From contig NC_088314.1 of NCBI RefSeq assembly GCF_910592395.1, forward strand, positions 8,930,001 to 8,994,000: 64,000 nt of DNA, written 5' to 3'. Numbering within the stretch: position 1 is the first letter of the stretch; each line of letters begins with the position of its first letter. Of the stretch, positions 1 through 11,845 are shown piece after piece. The stretch is from Lineus longissimus. Lineage: Eukaryota; Nemertea; Pilidiophora; Heteronemertea; Lineidae. A model generated the notes under the pieces. It searched no databases. It was not told the origin of the DNA and saw nothing but the letters and a program-made list of their open reading frames with translations. Made by a program: the position numbers and the translations under genes.

Positions 1-245
1 TCAACTGAGTGGGTTTTTTTCAAAAGAAATTCTCTCACCAGCCAGATCCACTTATTGAAAACAGGGATAAAAGTTAGTAAATTTGCTTCTTTTTTCTACA
101 CTGACCCAAAAAATATTGGTAACGTGTTTGAGTTGAAATGTTCAAGTTTTCGTTTGCCTTCCTTATTGTGACATTGAATCAGTGGCACATGATCCGGTCT
201 GCAGTAATTGTTTAGTGTCCGCTTCATATTGATCCCTTCTTTCAG

Positions 246-2945
246 GAATTGAGATTGGTACCACTTGGGAAATGAGGCTGGAGTGTTGTGTTGCTGGTGT
301 CCATCGTCCAACGGTGTCGGGCATCCATGGCGGTCCGGATGGGGCCTACTCCATTGCCCTGAGTGGTGGCTATGAGGACGACATCGACATGGGAGAATTC
401 TTCACCTACACTGGGCAAGGTAAGATTAAGAGGCACTCTCGTCATCTCTCTATTGGTTCAGCCATAAATAACAAAATCTTCGGAGTTTTACTTGTTCTAG
501 TCTCTCCGTGACACTAAGACTGAATAAAAATGGAACGTAAGATTTGACCAAATGAAAGATGTTTGCGGTCATTCAGGATCTGAAAAATTCCCAGAATATG
601 TCCCTGATGTTATGTGAGAAAAATGATTCACATCTTGCTATTCTCTCCTTTACTATTCCAGGCGGCCGTGACTTAAGGGGAACTAGTGCTAAACCAAAGG
701 TGAGAACTACAGTAGAACCTCTCAGTTAAGGACACCCTCGGGACTGACAAGTGCTGTCCTTAATATAGAGGTGTCCTGATTAGAGAGGTCAAATTGAATG
801 GAAACAACCAAACCTAGTGTCCTTAATTGAGAGGTTGTCCTTAATAGATAGGTGTCCGCTAAGGGAGGTTCCACTGTACATGTATACCTTAAACCTGAAA
901 CTATTCGCTGACAACCACACGAGAGTAACTTGATGTTTCATTATCTGTTGCAGAATTTGCGCACCGCCCCGCAGTCCAAAGATCAGGTGTTGGCCCATGG
1001 CAACTTGGCGCTGAGCAAAAATGTAGATAACGGCCACCCTGTTCGCGTGATTCGAGGATACAAATCACGGAGTCGGTATGCTCCTGATTGGGGCTATCGA
1101 TACGATGGTAAGATTGCAATTGTAATTTGAAAATATTGAGTTGAGAGCTGAGCGTCAGCTAGGACATTATCAGCTCTATAAACAGTATTGGACGATTGTA
1201 ATGTAGGTAGGAGGAAACCTGAGACAGCGGAGGAATATCCGACCAGAGAAAAAATTAGTTTCAGAATTGTCACAACGACAAGAAGATATCGAAGTATTCC
1301 TCAGTTGTCTTACTTTTATGCCTCACCCTTTGTAGGCTTGTACAGTGTTGAAAAGGCGTGGTTCACTACTGGGTTGTCGGGCTTTGGCGTGTGGAAGTTT
1401 GCCCTGCGGAGGCTCAAGGACCAGGCACCACCACCATGGGAGTATGATGAGAAGGTGAGCTTGATTCGTGATTTCTCTTCCTTTGGATTTGACAGTACTT
1501 TCTATACATAGACAAGTGTGGTTTATACATTGACAAGTGTGGTTTATATAATTATACAGACCAGTGAGGTTTATATACATATATCTGATGACATGTTTAC
1601 TCAGAATTTTCTGAAACCTCTTTGCTCCATAAATTGTTCCATTGCCTAAATAGGTAATTTGTGTCCAGCGACAGTGATTTATGTGGTAATTTCCTCATGT
1701 GTCGATCCTACTCTCATTCTCTCAGCTGAGCACCATGCCCACGGGCCTCTTGTTGCTCCTGTTTCAACAATTGTTTGGAATCCTCTTGTAGACTAAAGAA
1801 GAGATGTGCAGCCAGGACTCTGGTGTTGTGTCTGACAAGAGTGATGCCGGGTCTGAAACCCCTGATCCACCATCCCAGGAATCTGAAAAGATACTGGCAC
1901 AGGATGGCGATGATGCGGCGTCTGTGACATCCAATGGATCAGATAAGGAGACAGGAACGACAAAGGCACAGGAGCATGATGGGGAGACTGACGATACCAG
2001 TAAGCAGTGTGAGAATCAATTGGAAAATGAAGACGAGGTTGAAGACCAGAAAAGCATGCTACCAGATGATGGTAAACAGAGTAATGATGAGAAAAATGCA
2101 GCTACCGAAGATGATGATTCTGAATCCAAAGGTACGTTTTTAAGTTGTTCTTAACAGCTGCTGGTACTCTAAGACCCTGATAAGTCATTGATTAAGTATT
2201 CGTAGTGGAATACGAACGATTCTAACTAACTAAGGCAGTCGCTTTCTTTGAATCAGTCAGTTGGTTGATGTTCTTATGCTTTTGAATCATGATTTGGGAC
2301 ACATCCTGTGTTCCCTATTTTTGGCTTAATGCGGTGTTTGCGCTGAATATCTCTCTTTATTTGGCATGGTTATGTGACTAAATTGATTAGTGATGTCATC
2401 TAGAGGTATTAATGAGGAGAAATTGGGCATTTTAATGTCCAGAGAATGCTTCAGCAGGAAGCAAAAAAATATCAACCAATTGTTTGTTTGTTGTGGGGGA
2501 GATCAGGTGAAATTTTGGAGGACAACTGAGTACATTTGCCGAATAGACCTTACTGTCTAAGGAGTAGAGGAGAAGAAGTTGGTTCATAATTTTGACCCCC
2601 TGTTTTGGGCAGACACACCAATAAGCAATATGTTTTTGGGGGTAGTTGAGAGGCCTGGTTATTGAAGGGTAAATTGGTGACTGTTGTAGTGCTATTGATT
2701 GATACTAGGTCTTAGCCTGTGCTGCGTGTATTTTTCTCAAATGAACATTATTGTTCTTTGCAGAAAAGTCATCCGAGGACGAAGTCCCAATGGATGAATC
2801 AAATTCAAATGCTGAGGAACGTGAAACAGAAGATGACGTGGCAAAGGATTCAAAAATAGAGGAAATCGAGTTGAATAATAACGAGGGCAAAGTAAAAGAT
2901 CTCAATTCTTTCGAGAAGTCGGCTGTGGACGGAACTGCAGAGTAG
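246..2945 (+). CDS. UHRF1-class SRA (YDG) domain protein, C-terminal exons; no RING finger
   Basis: Six spliced exons are visible: 246-419, 662-699, 954-1107, 1336-1454, 1792-2131 and 2764-2945. All have GT-AG borders and joining phases; the gene continues upstream of the window. Exons 1-4 encode an SRA domain, which in UHRF1 binds hemimethylated CpG and flips 5-methylcytosine out of the helix in the nucleus. Visible hallmarks are [54 protein letters not shown] and [10 protein letters not shown]. The NKR-finger region reads [11 protein letters not shown], keeping the N and R, after about six extra residues at an exon junction. Exons 5-6 encode about 170 acidic, Ser/Glu/Asp-rich residues and then a stop. 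No Cys/His RING is seen, although vertebrate UHRF1/2 end in one. The SRA assignment is secure. Whether this is the UHRF1 orthologue, a paralogue or a short isoform cannot be decided here. Confidence 0.9.
710..876. mobile_element. Short TIR element (MITE-like), copy 1, in an SRA-gene intron
   Basis: A 167-bp element flanked by TA on both sides (708-709 and 877-878). It starts CAGTAGAACCTCTC and ends GGAGGTTCCACTG, which are terminal inverted repeats. The interior alternates 'ttaaggacac' and 'agagaggtgtcc' motifs that recur at 17127, 24866 and 26901. The TA flanks and TIRs fit a non-autonomous DNA transposon; the superfamily is not assigned. Confidence 0.8.
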
Positions 2946-3310
2946 TATAATCAATGCGACTGACTATTATTTTATACGAAATCACGGAATCGTTGATTGC
3001 TTCGACTTTGATGATGACAAACTGAAGCATTTTGATAGTTGCCATATCAATGGAAAAGTGTTTTACAGACTTTTTTCTAAACAAGCGTGATAACACGATT
3101 ATTTGCTGCAATGTTGAGTTGGTTTATGATTCTCGTTAAAATTAACTGAACAGTTACATGTAGAAATCAACATACTGACATTTCCAATATTGTTGAAGTG
3201 CCACTGGTCAGGAGAACTTGTGGTGCACTGGCGGAAGTTTTTGTCGTAGAACTTTTATGACAGAGGATAATCATCATAGAATGATGTAAAAATACGGCAG
3301 TTTGTGATGA

Positions 3311-3776
3311 TAATCATAGATTCTACAATTGGGCCGTCATAGATTCTACCATGGGGCCGTCATAGATTCTAACATAGGGCCATCATAGATTCTACCATGG
3401 GGCCATCATAGATTTTACCGTGGGGCTGTCATAGATTCTACCATGGGGCCGTCATAGATTCTACCATGGGGCCGTCAGATTCTACCATGGGGCCGTCAGA
3501 TTCTACCATTGGGCCGTCAGATTCTACCATTGGGCCATCATAGATTATACCATGGGGCCATCATAGATTCCACCATGGGGCCGTCATAGATTCTATTATG
3601 GGGCCGTCATAGATTCTACCATGGGGCTATCTTAGATTCTACCATGGGGCCATCATAGATTCTACCATGGGGCCATCATAGATTCTACCATGGGGCCGTC
3701 ATAGATTCTACCATGGGGCCGTCATAGATTCTACCATGGGGCCATCATAGATTCTACCATGGGGCCGTCATGGATT
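3311..3776. repeat. 23-bp minisatellite in the SRA gene 3' UTR
   Basis: About 20 copies of a 23-bp unit built from CATAGATTCTACCATGGGG followed by CCGT or CCAT. Some units have lost three to four bases (3476-3540). Every unit carries a near-perfect CCATGG. The array is transcribed if the 3' UTR call is right. Confidence 0.95.
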
Positions 3777-4470
3777 TTATTAGAGAAACTTTCACCTGTG
3801 TTAAAACTAGATTTGACCGGTTCTCCTTTCTGCTTTGCTATTAAGCAATTATGCAGACCTATGCCATATTTGAGGCAGTGCATTTATTTTAAAGATCATT
3901 TAATTTGTTAAGCTATGCAATAGTCTGCTCAAAGTTGTACATAAGTTTTATTTACTCTTCATTAGAAAAACTTCATGCCATGCGTTTAAAATGTAAATAG
4001 GTTTATACCGTTAGAGAATTATTCTTTTAGCATCATGACTTAATGTTTTGTTTTTCATGTCATCTTGTCCATGTGGATTATCTTTGATACTACACCTAAA
4101 TGTACTGTAGATTCTGTAACCGTGGTTACTGAAATGTAAAAATCCTCTTGGATCCTAAAATTAGATTTGTAAAAAAACAGCTAACTTTGAAGCAATCAGC
4201 GTGATAGTTTTTGCACAGCAGTCCAAAAGGACAGTGGCATTGGCTTATGAAAAAGTGGATAGTCTTGCCCGCTTTTAGCAGTGTATGGTTAACCTGAATA
4301 TTTTCTCAGCATCTTGTTTTCTTTGAGCACATTTGAGTTGTCTCTTCTCCTAAAAGCTTGATTTTGGTGCTATCTATATGGGGTAATTACAAGTTTTTGT
4401 GAAATAGTTGCTAAAAAAGAACTTACGTTTTCATACTGGCATCGCAGATGCAGCTAGGTTGTCTGTAAAA

Positions 4471-4800
4471 GGTTTACCATAACGACTTGTTAGAAGTGCA
4501 ATTGTATGCAGGTTTACCATAACGACTTGTTAGAAGTGCAATTGTATGCAGGTTTACCGTAATGACTTGTTAGAAGTGCAATTGCATCCAGGTTTACCAT
4601 AACGACTTGTTAGAAGTGCAGTTGTTTCCAGGTTTACCATAACGACTTGTTAGAAGTGCAGTTGCATCCTGGTTTACCGTAATGACTTGTTAGAAGTGCA
4701 ATTGTATCCAGGTTTACCGTAATGACTTGTTAGAAGTGCAGTTGTATCCAGGTTTATCATAACGACTTGTTAGAAGTGCAGTTGTATCCAGGTTTACCAT
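4471..4800. repeat. 40-bp minisatellite in the SRA gene 3' UTR
   Basis: Eight full units with an exact 40-bp period, starting at 4471, 4511, 4551, 4591, 4631, 4671, 4711 and 4751, with a partial ninth at 4791. Each opens GGTTTACCATAACGACTTG (or GGTTTACCGTAATGACTTG) and ends near AAGTGCAATTGTATCCA. Units differ at only a few sites, so amplification is recent. Confidence 0.95.
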
Positions 4801-4923
4801 AACTACACATCTTCCTGCAACTTTGGATTAAAGTATGGATTCTCTAATCTGTATACAATGTACTGTTCTGTATTGAGAAATGCTTCTTATTTTTGTACCT
4901 GGTGACTGTTAAGTGTTGTAAGA

Positions 4924-4929
4924 AATAAA
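4924..4929 (+). terminator. Polyadenylation signal AATAAA of the SRA gene
   Basis: A canonical AATAAA lies 1.98 kb after the stop codon, just before the satellite array begins. It is the best-placed signal for the end of this transcript. Confidence 0.55.
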
Positions 4930-4974
4930 TTTGAGTAAAATGTGACGGGGCCCTTATTTCATTAAAAGACTGAT

Positions 4975-7900
4975 CAAAGTGCCCTACTTGGCAACCCATG
5001 TAGCCTACTTAAACAAGCTCATCCAAGACGGCATCTGGACCCTACTGCCTTTGGTGGAACTTCTGTCTTGCTGTGCTCATGAAGTTATGCCCAACCTGAC
5101 CTCTTAGACCAATAGGGGCTGTATCGGGTATTTCCCAGTACATGCAGGTACCTGGGAATACAACAGGACACTTCTTTCCTGCGTGGACCTTCTATCTCGC
5201 TGTTCTCCAGAAGACTGGCCGAAGTATCCTACTTGACACCTCAAGTAGTCTTACCTAAACTACCTACGTCTTACGTCGCCTCTAAAAGCAAATGCATATA
5301 GTGTCCTATGTCACTTCCTGACACCTCGTGCTGTCTCAATGTCTTTTGTCACCTCTGAACTGTCATTCTATTCTGTCTCGTGATCTTATCAAGCAACCTC
5401 AAAAAGTCTTCTGTCACCTCTGCTTGCAAATGCCTTACTGTCTTCCCTTGATCTCATAAAATCAGGCCACCTCAAAATCGTCTTCTTTTGCCTGTGAATG
5501 CGATTCTCCTTTCCTGTCCTCTGTCACCTCCCAACATCTCAGGCTGCCTCTTGTCGTCTTCTGTCACCTCTGAATGCGAGTAGACATCTCTACTGTCCAA
5601 TGTCATCATCTTTAGGCACCTCAAAACGTCTTCTGTCACCTCTGAACCCAAATGCATCCACTATCCTACATCACCTATCAACAGGTCAAGCTATCTCTAG
5701 CCATGTTCTGTCACCTCTGAATGCTTCTGCATCTACCGCCCTCCATAACCTCCTAACACCTCAGGCTGTCCTTTGACGTCTTCTGTTGCAGGTTTCTACT
5801 CTCTACTCTGAATGTGAGAACATCAACCGTCTTCCGTCATCTCCAAACACCTCAAAATATCTCTGGACTTCTTCCGTCACCTCTGAATGCAAATGCATCA
5901 ACTGTCCTCAGTCACCTCCCAACAACTAAGGCTATCACTGGAAGTCTACTGTCGCCTCTGGATGCGAATGCCCTACCGTCATCTGTCCAATTTCATCATC
6001 TTCACCCACCAAAAAGGTCTTCTGTCGCCTCTGAATGCTATCTACTGTCCTCCATCACCCCCCCCCCCCCCCCCCCAACACCTCAGGCTAATATCTGGAC
6101 GACTTCTGTCACCTCTGAATGCGAAAGCTTCCATGTCTTCCGTCCCATCACATCATCCTAACTTACCTCAAAATGTCTCCTAGCACAACTAAATGCGAAT
6201 GCATCTGCTGTCTTCCGTCACCTCCAAAACGTGAGATTACCTCCGGTCGCCTCTGGAAGCAAATGCTTTCACTGTCTTCTGTCCTCTATAAGAAAACACT
6301 TTGGGCTCTGTCCTCTGTCACCTCCCAACATCTCAGGCTGCCTCTTGTCGTCTTCTGTCACCTCTGAATGCGAGTAGACATCTCTACTGTCCAATGTCAT
6401 CATCTTTAGGCACCTCAAAACGTCTTCTGTCACTTCGGAATGCAAATGCCTACACGTCTTCCGTCCTTTCACATTATCCTAACCCACCTCAAAATGTCAT
6501 CTGCCACCCCTGCATACATATGCAACTGTTCTCCTCTGCCACCTCCAAACATCTCAGGCTATCTGATCGTCTTCTGTCGCCTCTGAATTCGACAGCATCT
6601 AAAGTCCTCGGACACCTTTAAATACATGTGACTATCGCTGGAGTCCTTTGTCGCCTCTGAAAGCAAATGCCTTTCCTGTCTTTTGTCCTATCGCAGCCTC
6701 TTTTGTTACCTAGCTCAAAACATCATCTGTCACCTCTGAATGCGAATGCATATACTATCCTCTGTCAGCTCCAAACATCACATGGTATCTCAAGACGACT
6801 TTTGTCGCCCCCAATTGCGAATGCCCCCTAGTCTTCCGCCACCATCTTATCATCTTAGCCCTCCTCAAAACGTCTTCTGTCACCTCTTAATGCGAATGCA
6901 TCTACTGTTCTCAATAAACTCCTAACACCTCAGGCTATCTCTGGACATCTTCCGTCGCCTCTGAATGCGAATACCTCTGCGGTCTTTGACCCATCATCAA
7001 CTTCAGCCACCACAAAACGTCTTCTTTCGCTTCTGATTGCGAATGTCCTTCCCGTCGTGATGACAGGAGAAGACATTCACACGTCCAGGAGCGACAGTGA
7101 GAAATACCCTACTGTCTTCTGTGATAAGATGGGACGGAAGACTAGGGGGCATTCGCAGTTGGGGGCGACAAAAAACGTCTTGAGATACCCTGTGATGTCG
7201 GGAGCTGTCAGAGGATAGTATATGCATTCGCATTCAGAGGTGACAGAAGTTGTTTTGGACTAGGTGCCATAAGATGCTGAGATAGGACAGAAGAGAGGAA
7301 AGGCATTTGCATTCAGAGGCGACAAAAGACGTCCAGTGATAGTCAGAGGTGTTTAAAGGTGTCCGAGGACAGTAGATGCTTTCGAATTCAGAGGCGACCG
7401 AAGTTTTAGGTGGGTGAGATGATGACAGAGGACAGAAGACAGTAGGGCCATTCACACTGTCGCTCCTGGACGTGTGAATGTCTTCTCCTGTCATCTGCTA
7501 CTGTCTACTCAAACACCACAAAAGATATCTCTAGTCATCACTTATCGCCTCTAAAGTCGAATGTCCCCTACTGTCTTTGGCCACCTCCAAGCATCCCCGG
7601 CCATCACAAAGCGTCTACTGTAGCCACTGTTTAAAAGACAGTAGAGGCATTTACATTCGGAGGCGACAGAAGACGTCTAGGGATAGCCTGATATGTGGGG
7701 AGGTGACGAAATACGGGAAAGACGTTCGCAATCAGAGGCGACAGAAGACGTTTTGAGGTGGCTGAAGTTGATGATGGGTCAAAGACCGCAGAGGTATTCG
7801 CATTCAGAGGCGACGGAAGACGTCCAGGGATAGCCTGATATGTGGGGAGGTGACGAAATACGGGAAAGACGTTCGCAATCAGAAGCGACAGAGGACGTTT

Positions 7901-10900
7901 TGAGGTGGCTGAATTGATGATGGACAGTGACGGCAGAATCTCTGGACCCCTTCCGTCGCCTCTGAATTCGAATACTTCTGCGGTCTCTGTCCCATCATCA
8001 ACTTCAGCCACCTGAAACCTCTTCTGTCGCCTCTAAATGCGAACGTCCTTCCCATCTTTTGTCACCTCCGAACGTATCAGGCTGTCTCTGGACGTCTTCT
8101 GTCGCCTCTGAGTGTAAATGCCTCTACTGTCTGTCATACAGTGGCGGCAGTAGACGCTTTGGAATGGCCGGAGATGCTTGGAGGTGGCAAAAGACAGTAG
8201 GGGACATTCGACTTTAGAGGCGATTAGTGATGACTAGAGATACCTTGTGGTGTTTGAGTAGACAGTAGCAGATTACAGGAGAAGACATTCACACGTCCAG
8301 GAGCGACATTGCGAATGGCCCTACTGTCTTCTGTCCTCTGACATCATCTCAACTCACCTCAAAACTTCTGTCGCCTCTGAATGCCAAAGCACTATCCTCG
8401 GACACCTGTGAACACCTCTGACTATCACTGGACGTCTTTTGTCGCCTCTGAATTCAAATGCCTTTCCTGTCTTCTGTCCTATCTTAGCATTTTATGGCAC
8501 CTATCTCAAAACGACTTCTGTCACATCTGAATGCGAATGCATATACTATCCTGTGACAGATCCCGACATCACAGGGTATCTCAAGACGTCTTTTTTCGCC
8601 CGAAACTGCGAATGCCCCCTGGTCTTCCGTCCCACGGTCCTCAATAAACTCCTAACACCTCAGGCTATCTCTGGACCTCTTCCATCGCCTCCGAATGCGA
8701 ATACGTCTGCGGTCTCTATCCCATCATCAACTTCAGCCACCTCAAATGTCTTCTGTCGCCTCTAAATGCGAACGTCCTTCCCGTCTTTCGTCACCTCCTA
8801 ACGTATCAGGCTGTCTCTGGACGTCTTCTGTTGCCTCTGAGTGTAAATGCCTCTACTGCCTATGATACAGTGGCGGCTGTAGACGTTTTGTGATGGCCGG
8901 AGATGCTTGGAGGTGGCAAAAGACAGTAGGGGACATTCGACTTTAGAGGCCATTAGTGATGACTAGAGATAGCTTGTGGTGTTTGAGTAGACAGTAGCAG
9001 ATGATAGTAAAACACATTCACACGTCCAGGAGCGACAGTGCGAATGGCCCTACTGTCTTCTGTCCTCTGACATCATCTCAACTCACCTCAAAACTTCTGT
9101 CGCCTCTGAATTCGAAAGCATCTGCTGTCCTCGGACACCTTCAAACACCTCTGACTATCACTGGACGTCTTCTGTCGCCTCTGAATGTAAATGCCTCCAC
9201 TGTCTATCATACAGTGGCGGCATTAGACGTTTTGTGATGGCCGGAGATGCTTGGAGGTGGCAAAAGACAGCAGGGGACATTCGAACTTAGAGGTGATTAG
9301 TGTTAACTGGAGATACCTTGTGGTGCTTGAGTATACAGTAGCAGATGACAGGAGAAGACATTCACACGTCCAGCAGCGACAGTGCGAATGGCCCTACTGT
9401 CTTCTGTCCTCTGTCATCATCTCAACTCACCTCAAAACTTCTTTCGCCTCTGAATTCGAAAGCATCTACTGTCCTCGGACACCTTAAAACACCTCTGACT
9501 ATCACTGGACGTCTTTTATCGTCTCTGAATGCAAATGCCTTTCCTGTCTTCTGTCCTATCTCAGCATCTTATGGCACCTTGCTCTAAACATCATCTGTCA
9601 CCTCTGAATGCGAATGCGTATACTATCCTGTGACAGCTCCCGACATCACAGGGTATCTCAAGACGTATTTTGTCACTCCGAACTTCGAATGCCCCCTCGT
9701 CTTCCGTCCCATCTCATGACCTTAGCCCTCTTCAAAACGTCTTCTATCACCTCAGGCTATCTCCGGACCTCTTCCGTCGCCTCTGAATGCGAACGTCCTT
9801 CCCGTCTTTCTTCACCTCCGAACGTATCAGGCTATCTCTGGACGTCTTACGTCGTCTCTGAATATAAATGCCTCTACTCCCTATCATACAGTGGCGGCAG
9901 CAGACGTTTTGTGATGGCCGGAGATGCTTGGAGGTGGCAAAAGACAGTAGGGGACATTTGACTTTGAGTGCAAATGTCTCTACTGTCTATCAGACAGAGG
10001 CGGCAGTAAACGATTTGTGATGACCGGAGATGCTTGGAGGTGGCAAAAGACAGTAGGGGACATTCGACTTTAGAGGCGATAAGTGATGACCAGAGATAGC
10101 TTGTGGTGTTTGAGTAGACAGCAGCAGATGACAGGAGAAGACAATCACACGTCCAGTAGCGACAGTGTGAATGGCCCTACTGTCTTCTGTCCTCTGTCAT
10201 CATCTCAACCCACCTCAAAACTTCTGCCACCTCTGAATGCGAAAGACTCTACTGTCCTCGGACACCTTTAAACACCTCATACTATCACTGGACGTCTTTT
10301 GTATCCTCTGAATGCAAATGCCTTTCCTGTCTTCTGTCCTATCTCAGCATTTTACGGCACCTAGCTCAAAACATCTTCGGTCACCTCTGAATGCGGATGC
10401 GTATACTATGGCCCTACTGCCTTCTGTCCTCTGTCATCATCTCAACCCACCTCAAAACTTCTGTCGCCTCTGAATACGAAAGCATCTCCTGTCCACGGAC
10501 ACCTTTAAACACCTCTGACTATCTCTGGGCGTCTTCTGTCGCCTCTGAGTGTAAATGCCTCTACTGTCTATCATACAGTGGCGGCAGTAGACGTTTTGTG
10601 ATGGCCGGAGATGCTTGGAGGTGGCAAAAGACAGTAGGCGACATTTCACTTAGAGGCGATTAGTGATGACTAGAGATATCTTGTTGTGTTTGAGTGGACA
10701 GTAGCAGATGACAGTACAAGACATTCAAATGTCCAGCAGCGACAGTGCGAATGGCCCTACTGTCTTCTGTCCTCTGTCATCATCTCAAACCACCTCAAAA
10801 CTTCTGTTGCCTCTGAATACGAAAGCATCTACTGTCCTCGGACACCTTTAAACACCTCTGACTATCACTGGACGTCTTTTTTCGCCTCTGAATTCAAATG

Positions 10901-11260
10901 CCTTTCCTCTCTTCTGTCCTATCTCAGCATCTTATGGCACCTTGCTCTAAACATCATTTGTCACCTCTGAATGCGAATGCATATACCGTCCTGTGACAGC
11001 TCACGACATCACAGGGTATCTCAAGACGTCTTTTGTCACCCCTAACTGTGAATGCCCCCTAGTCTTCCGTCCCATCTCATGACCTTAGCCCTCTTCAAAA
11101 CGTCTTCTGTCACCTCTGAATGCAAATGCATATGCTGTCCTCTGTCAGCTCCCAACATCACAAGCTATATCTGGACGTCATTCTCGCACCCAATTGTGAA
11201 TGCCTCCTCGGCTTCCATCCCATCTCATCACCTTAGATTAGCCCTAGCGACTTTGTGAGC
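4975..11260. repeat. 6.3 kb complex satellite with units in both orientations
   Basis: The whole interval is made of diverged short modules. The commonest are CGTCTTCTGTCGCCTCTGAA, TGCGAATGCATCTACTGTCC, TCACCTCCAAACACCTCAGG and CTATCTCTGGACGTCTTC. Blocks of reverse-complement modules (for example 'ggcgacagaagacgt', 'gacagtaggggacattcga') lie at about 7070-7480, 7620-7930, 8140-8300, 8870-9020, 9210-9380, 9890-10150 and 10570-10730. From 8140 on, a composite block starting 'acagtggcggcagtagacg' recurs at about 8144, 8871, 9209, 9889 and 10574. Short frames of about 60-126 codons on both strands come from the repeat (recurring LLSPLNA-type peptides) and I do not call them genes. Confidence 0.95.
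6058..6077. repeat. Poly-C tract inside the satellite
   Basis: A run of roughly 18-20 cytosines between satellite modules. Its length is probably unstable and may be uncertain in the assembly. Confidence 0.9.
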
Positions 11261-11830
11261 TGGAGCTAAAAAATCTCACAAAGCAGAAGTTTTTAACTAC
11301 ATTTTACATAATTTATTTTCACAGATATCTTTAGTTACATTATGTACCAAGACCCAGGCCCATTATTGACAATGAAAGAGAAACCATACAGTTGTAAGCC
11401 AATTATTTAACACAGAGATTTGATATCTGAATGAACTGAATATTTTCAGATATGGTTTTATAGAATTTGTGATGCAGTAAAGTGGGCCAGGTATTTGATA
11501 TACAGGAAGTTCACAATTAAATGGTTTTCCTGTAAATTTTACTGAGTCCAATTATAGCCCACAAAGGGGAATATGAGGAAGTTCGGATGCATGACTAATG
11601 CATGGCCTATCCAATAAATGAGGGTATATTTAGAATTGGGTAAAGTAAGATAGAAACCATTCCCCTTTGTGGGCCTAGAATTGGACTTTGAAAAATTTAG
11701 AGGAAAAACTTCCTGTTTATCCCTGAAAAGTAAATTTAGAGGCATAGAACTAAACAAGTCAACAGAAGATAAATCAACTTTTTCCAGACCACTGTAATGA
11801 AATATAGAGATAACTTTTGATTTCACGTTC
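11261..11830. other. Unique AT-rich spacer with a fold-back element
   Basis: No gene is seen here. The central part, about 11521-11709, is an inverted repeat whose arms contain 'gcccacaaaggggaat' (listed separately). The rest is AT-rich sequence between the complex satellite and the 24-bp minisatellite. Confidence 0.6.
11521..11709. repeat. Fold-back (inverted repeat) element
   Basis: Arm 11521-11572 contains GAGTCCAATTATAGCCCACA then AAGGGGAAT. Arm 11659-11709 contains its near reverse complement, ATTCCCCTTTGTGGGCCTAG then AATTGGACTT. The arms are about 50 bp each with small mismatches and enclose a loop of about 90 bp. It could be a MITE or a fold-back transposon; no target duplication was identified. 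Confidence 0.75.
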
Positions 11831-11845
11831 TTCAATTGATATGAG

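Larger units (their letters stand above)
2946..4945 (+). other. 3' UTR of the SRA gene
   Basis: No coding potential follows the stop codon at 2943-2945. The region is AT-rich with two tandem repeats (listed separately). It ends with AATAAA at 4924-4929 followed by a GT-rich stretch, the expected arrangement for polyadenylation near 4945. The extent is inferred, not shown by transcript data. Confidence 0.6.

Noticed and set aside
5498-10663. Many open frames of 60-126 codons on both strands with recurring LLSPLNA-type peptides
   Set aside because: They lie wholly in the satellite, occur in all frames including the inverted blocks, and have no homology or gene structure.
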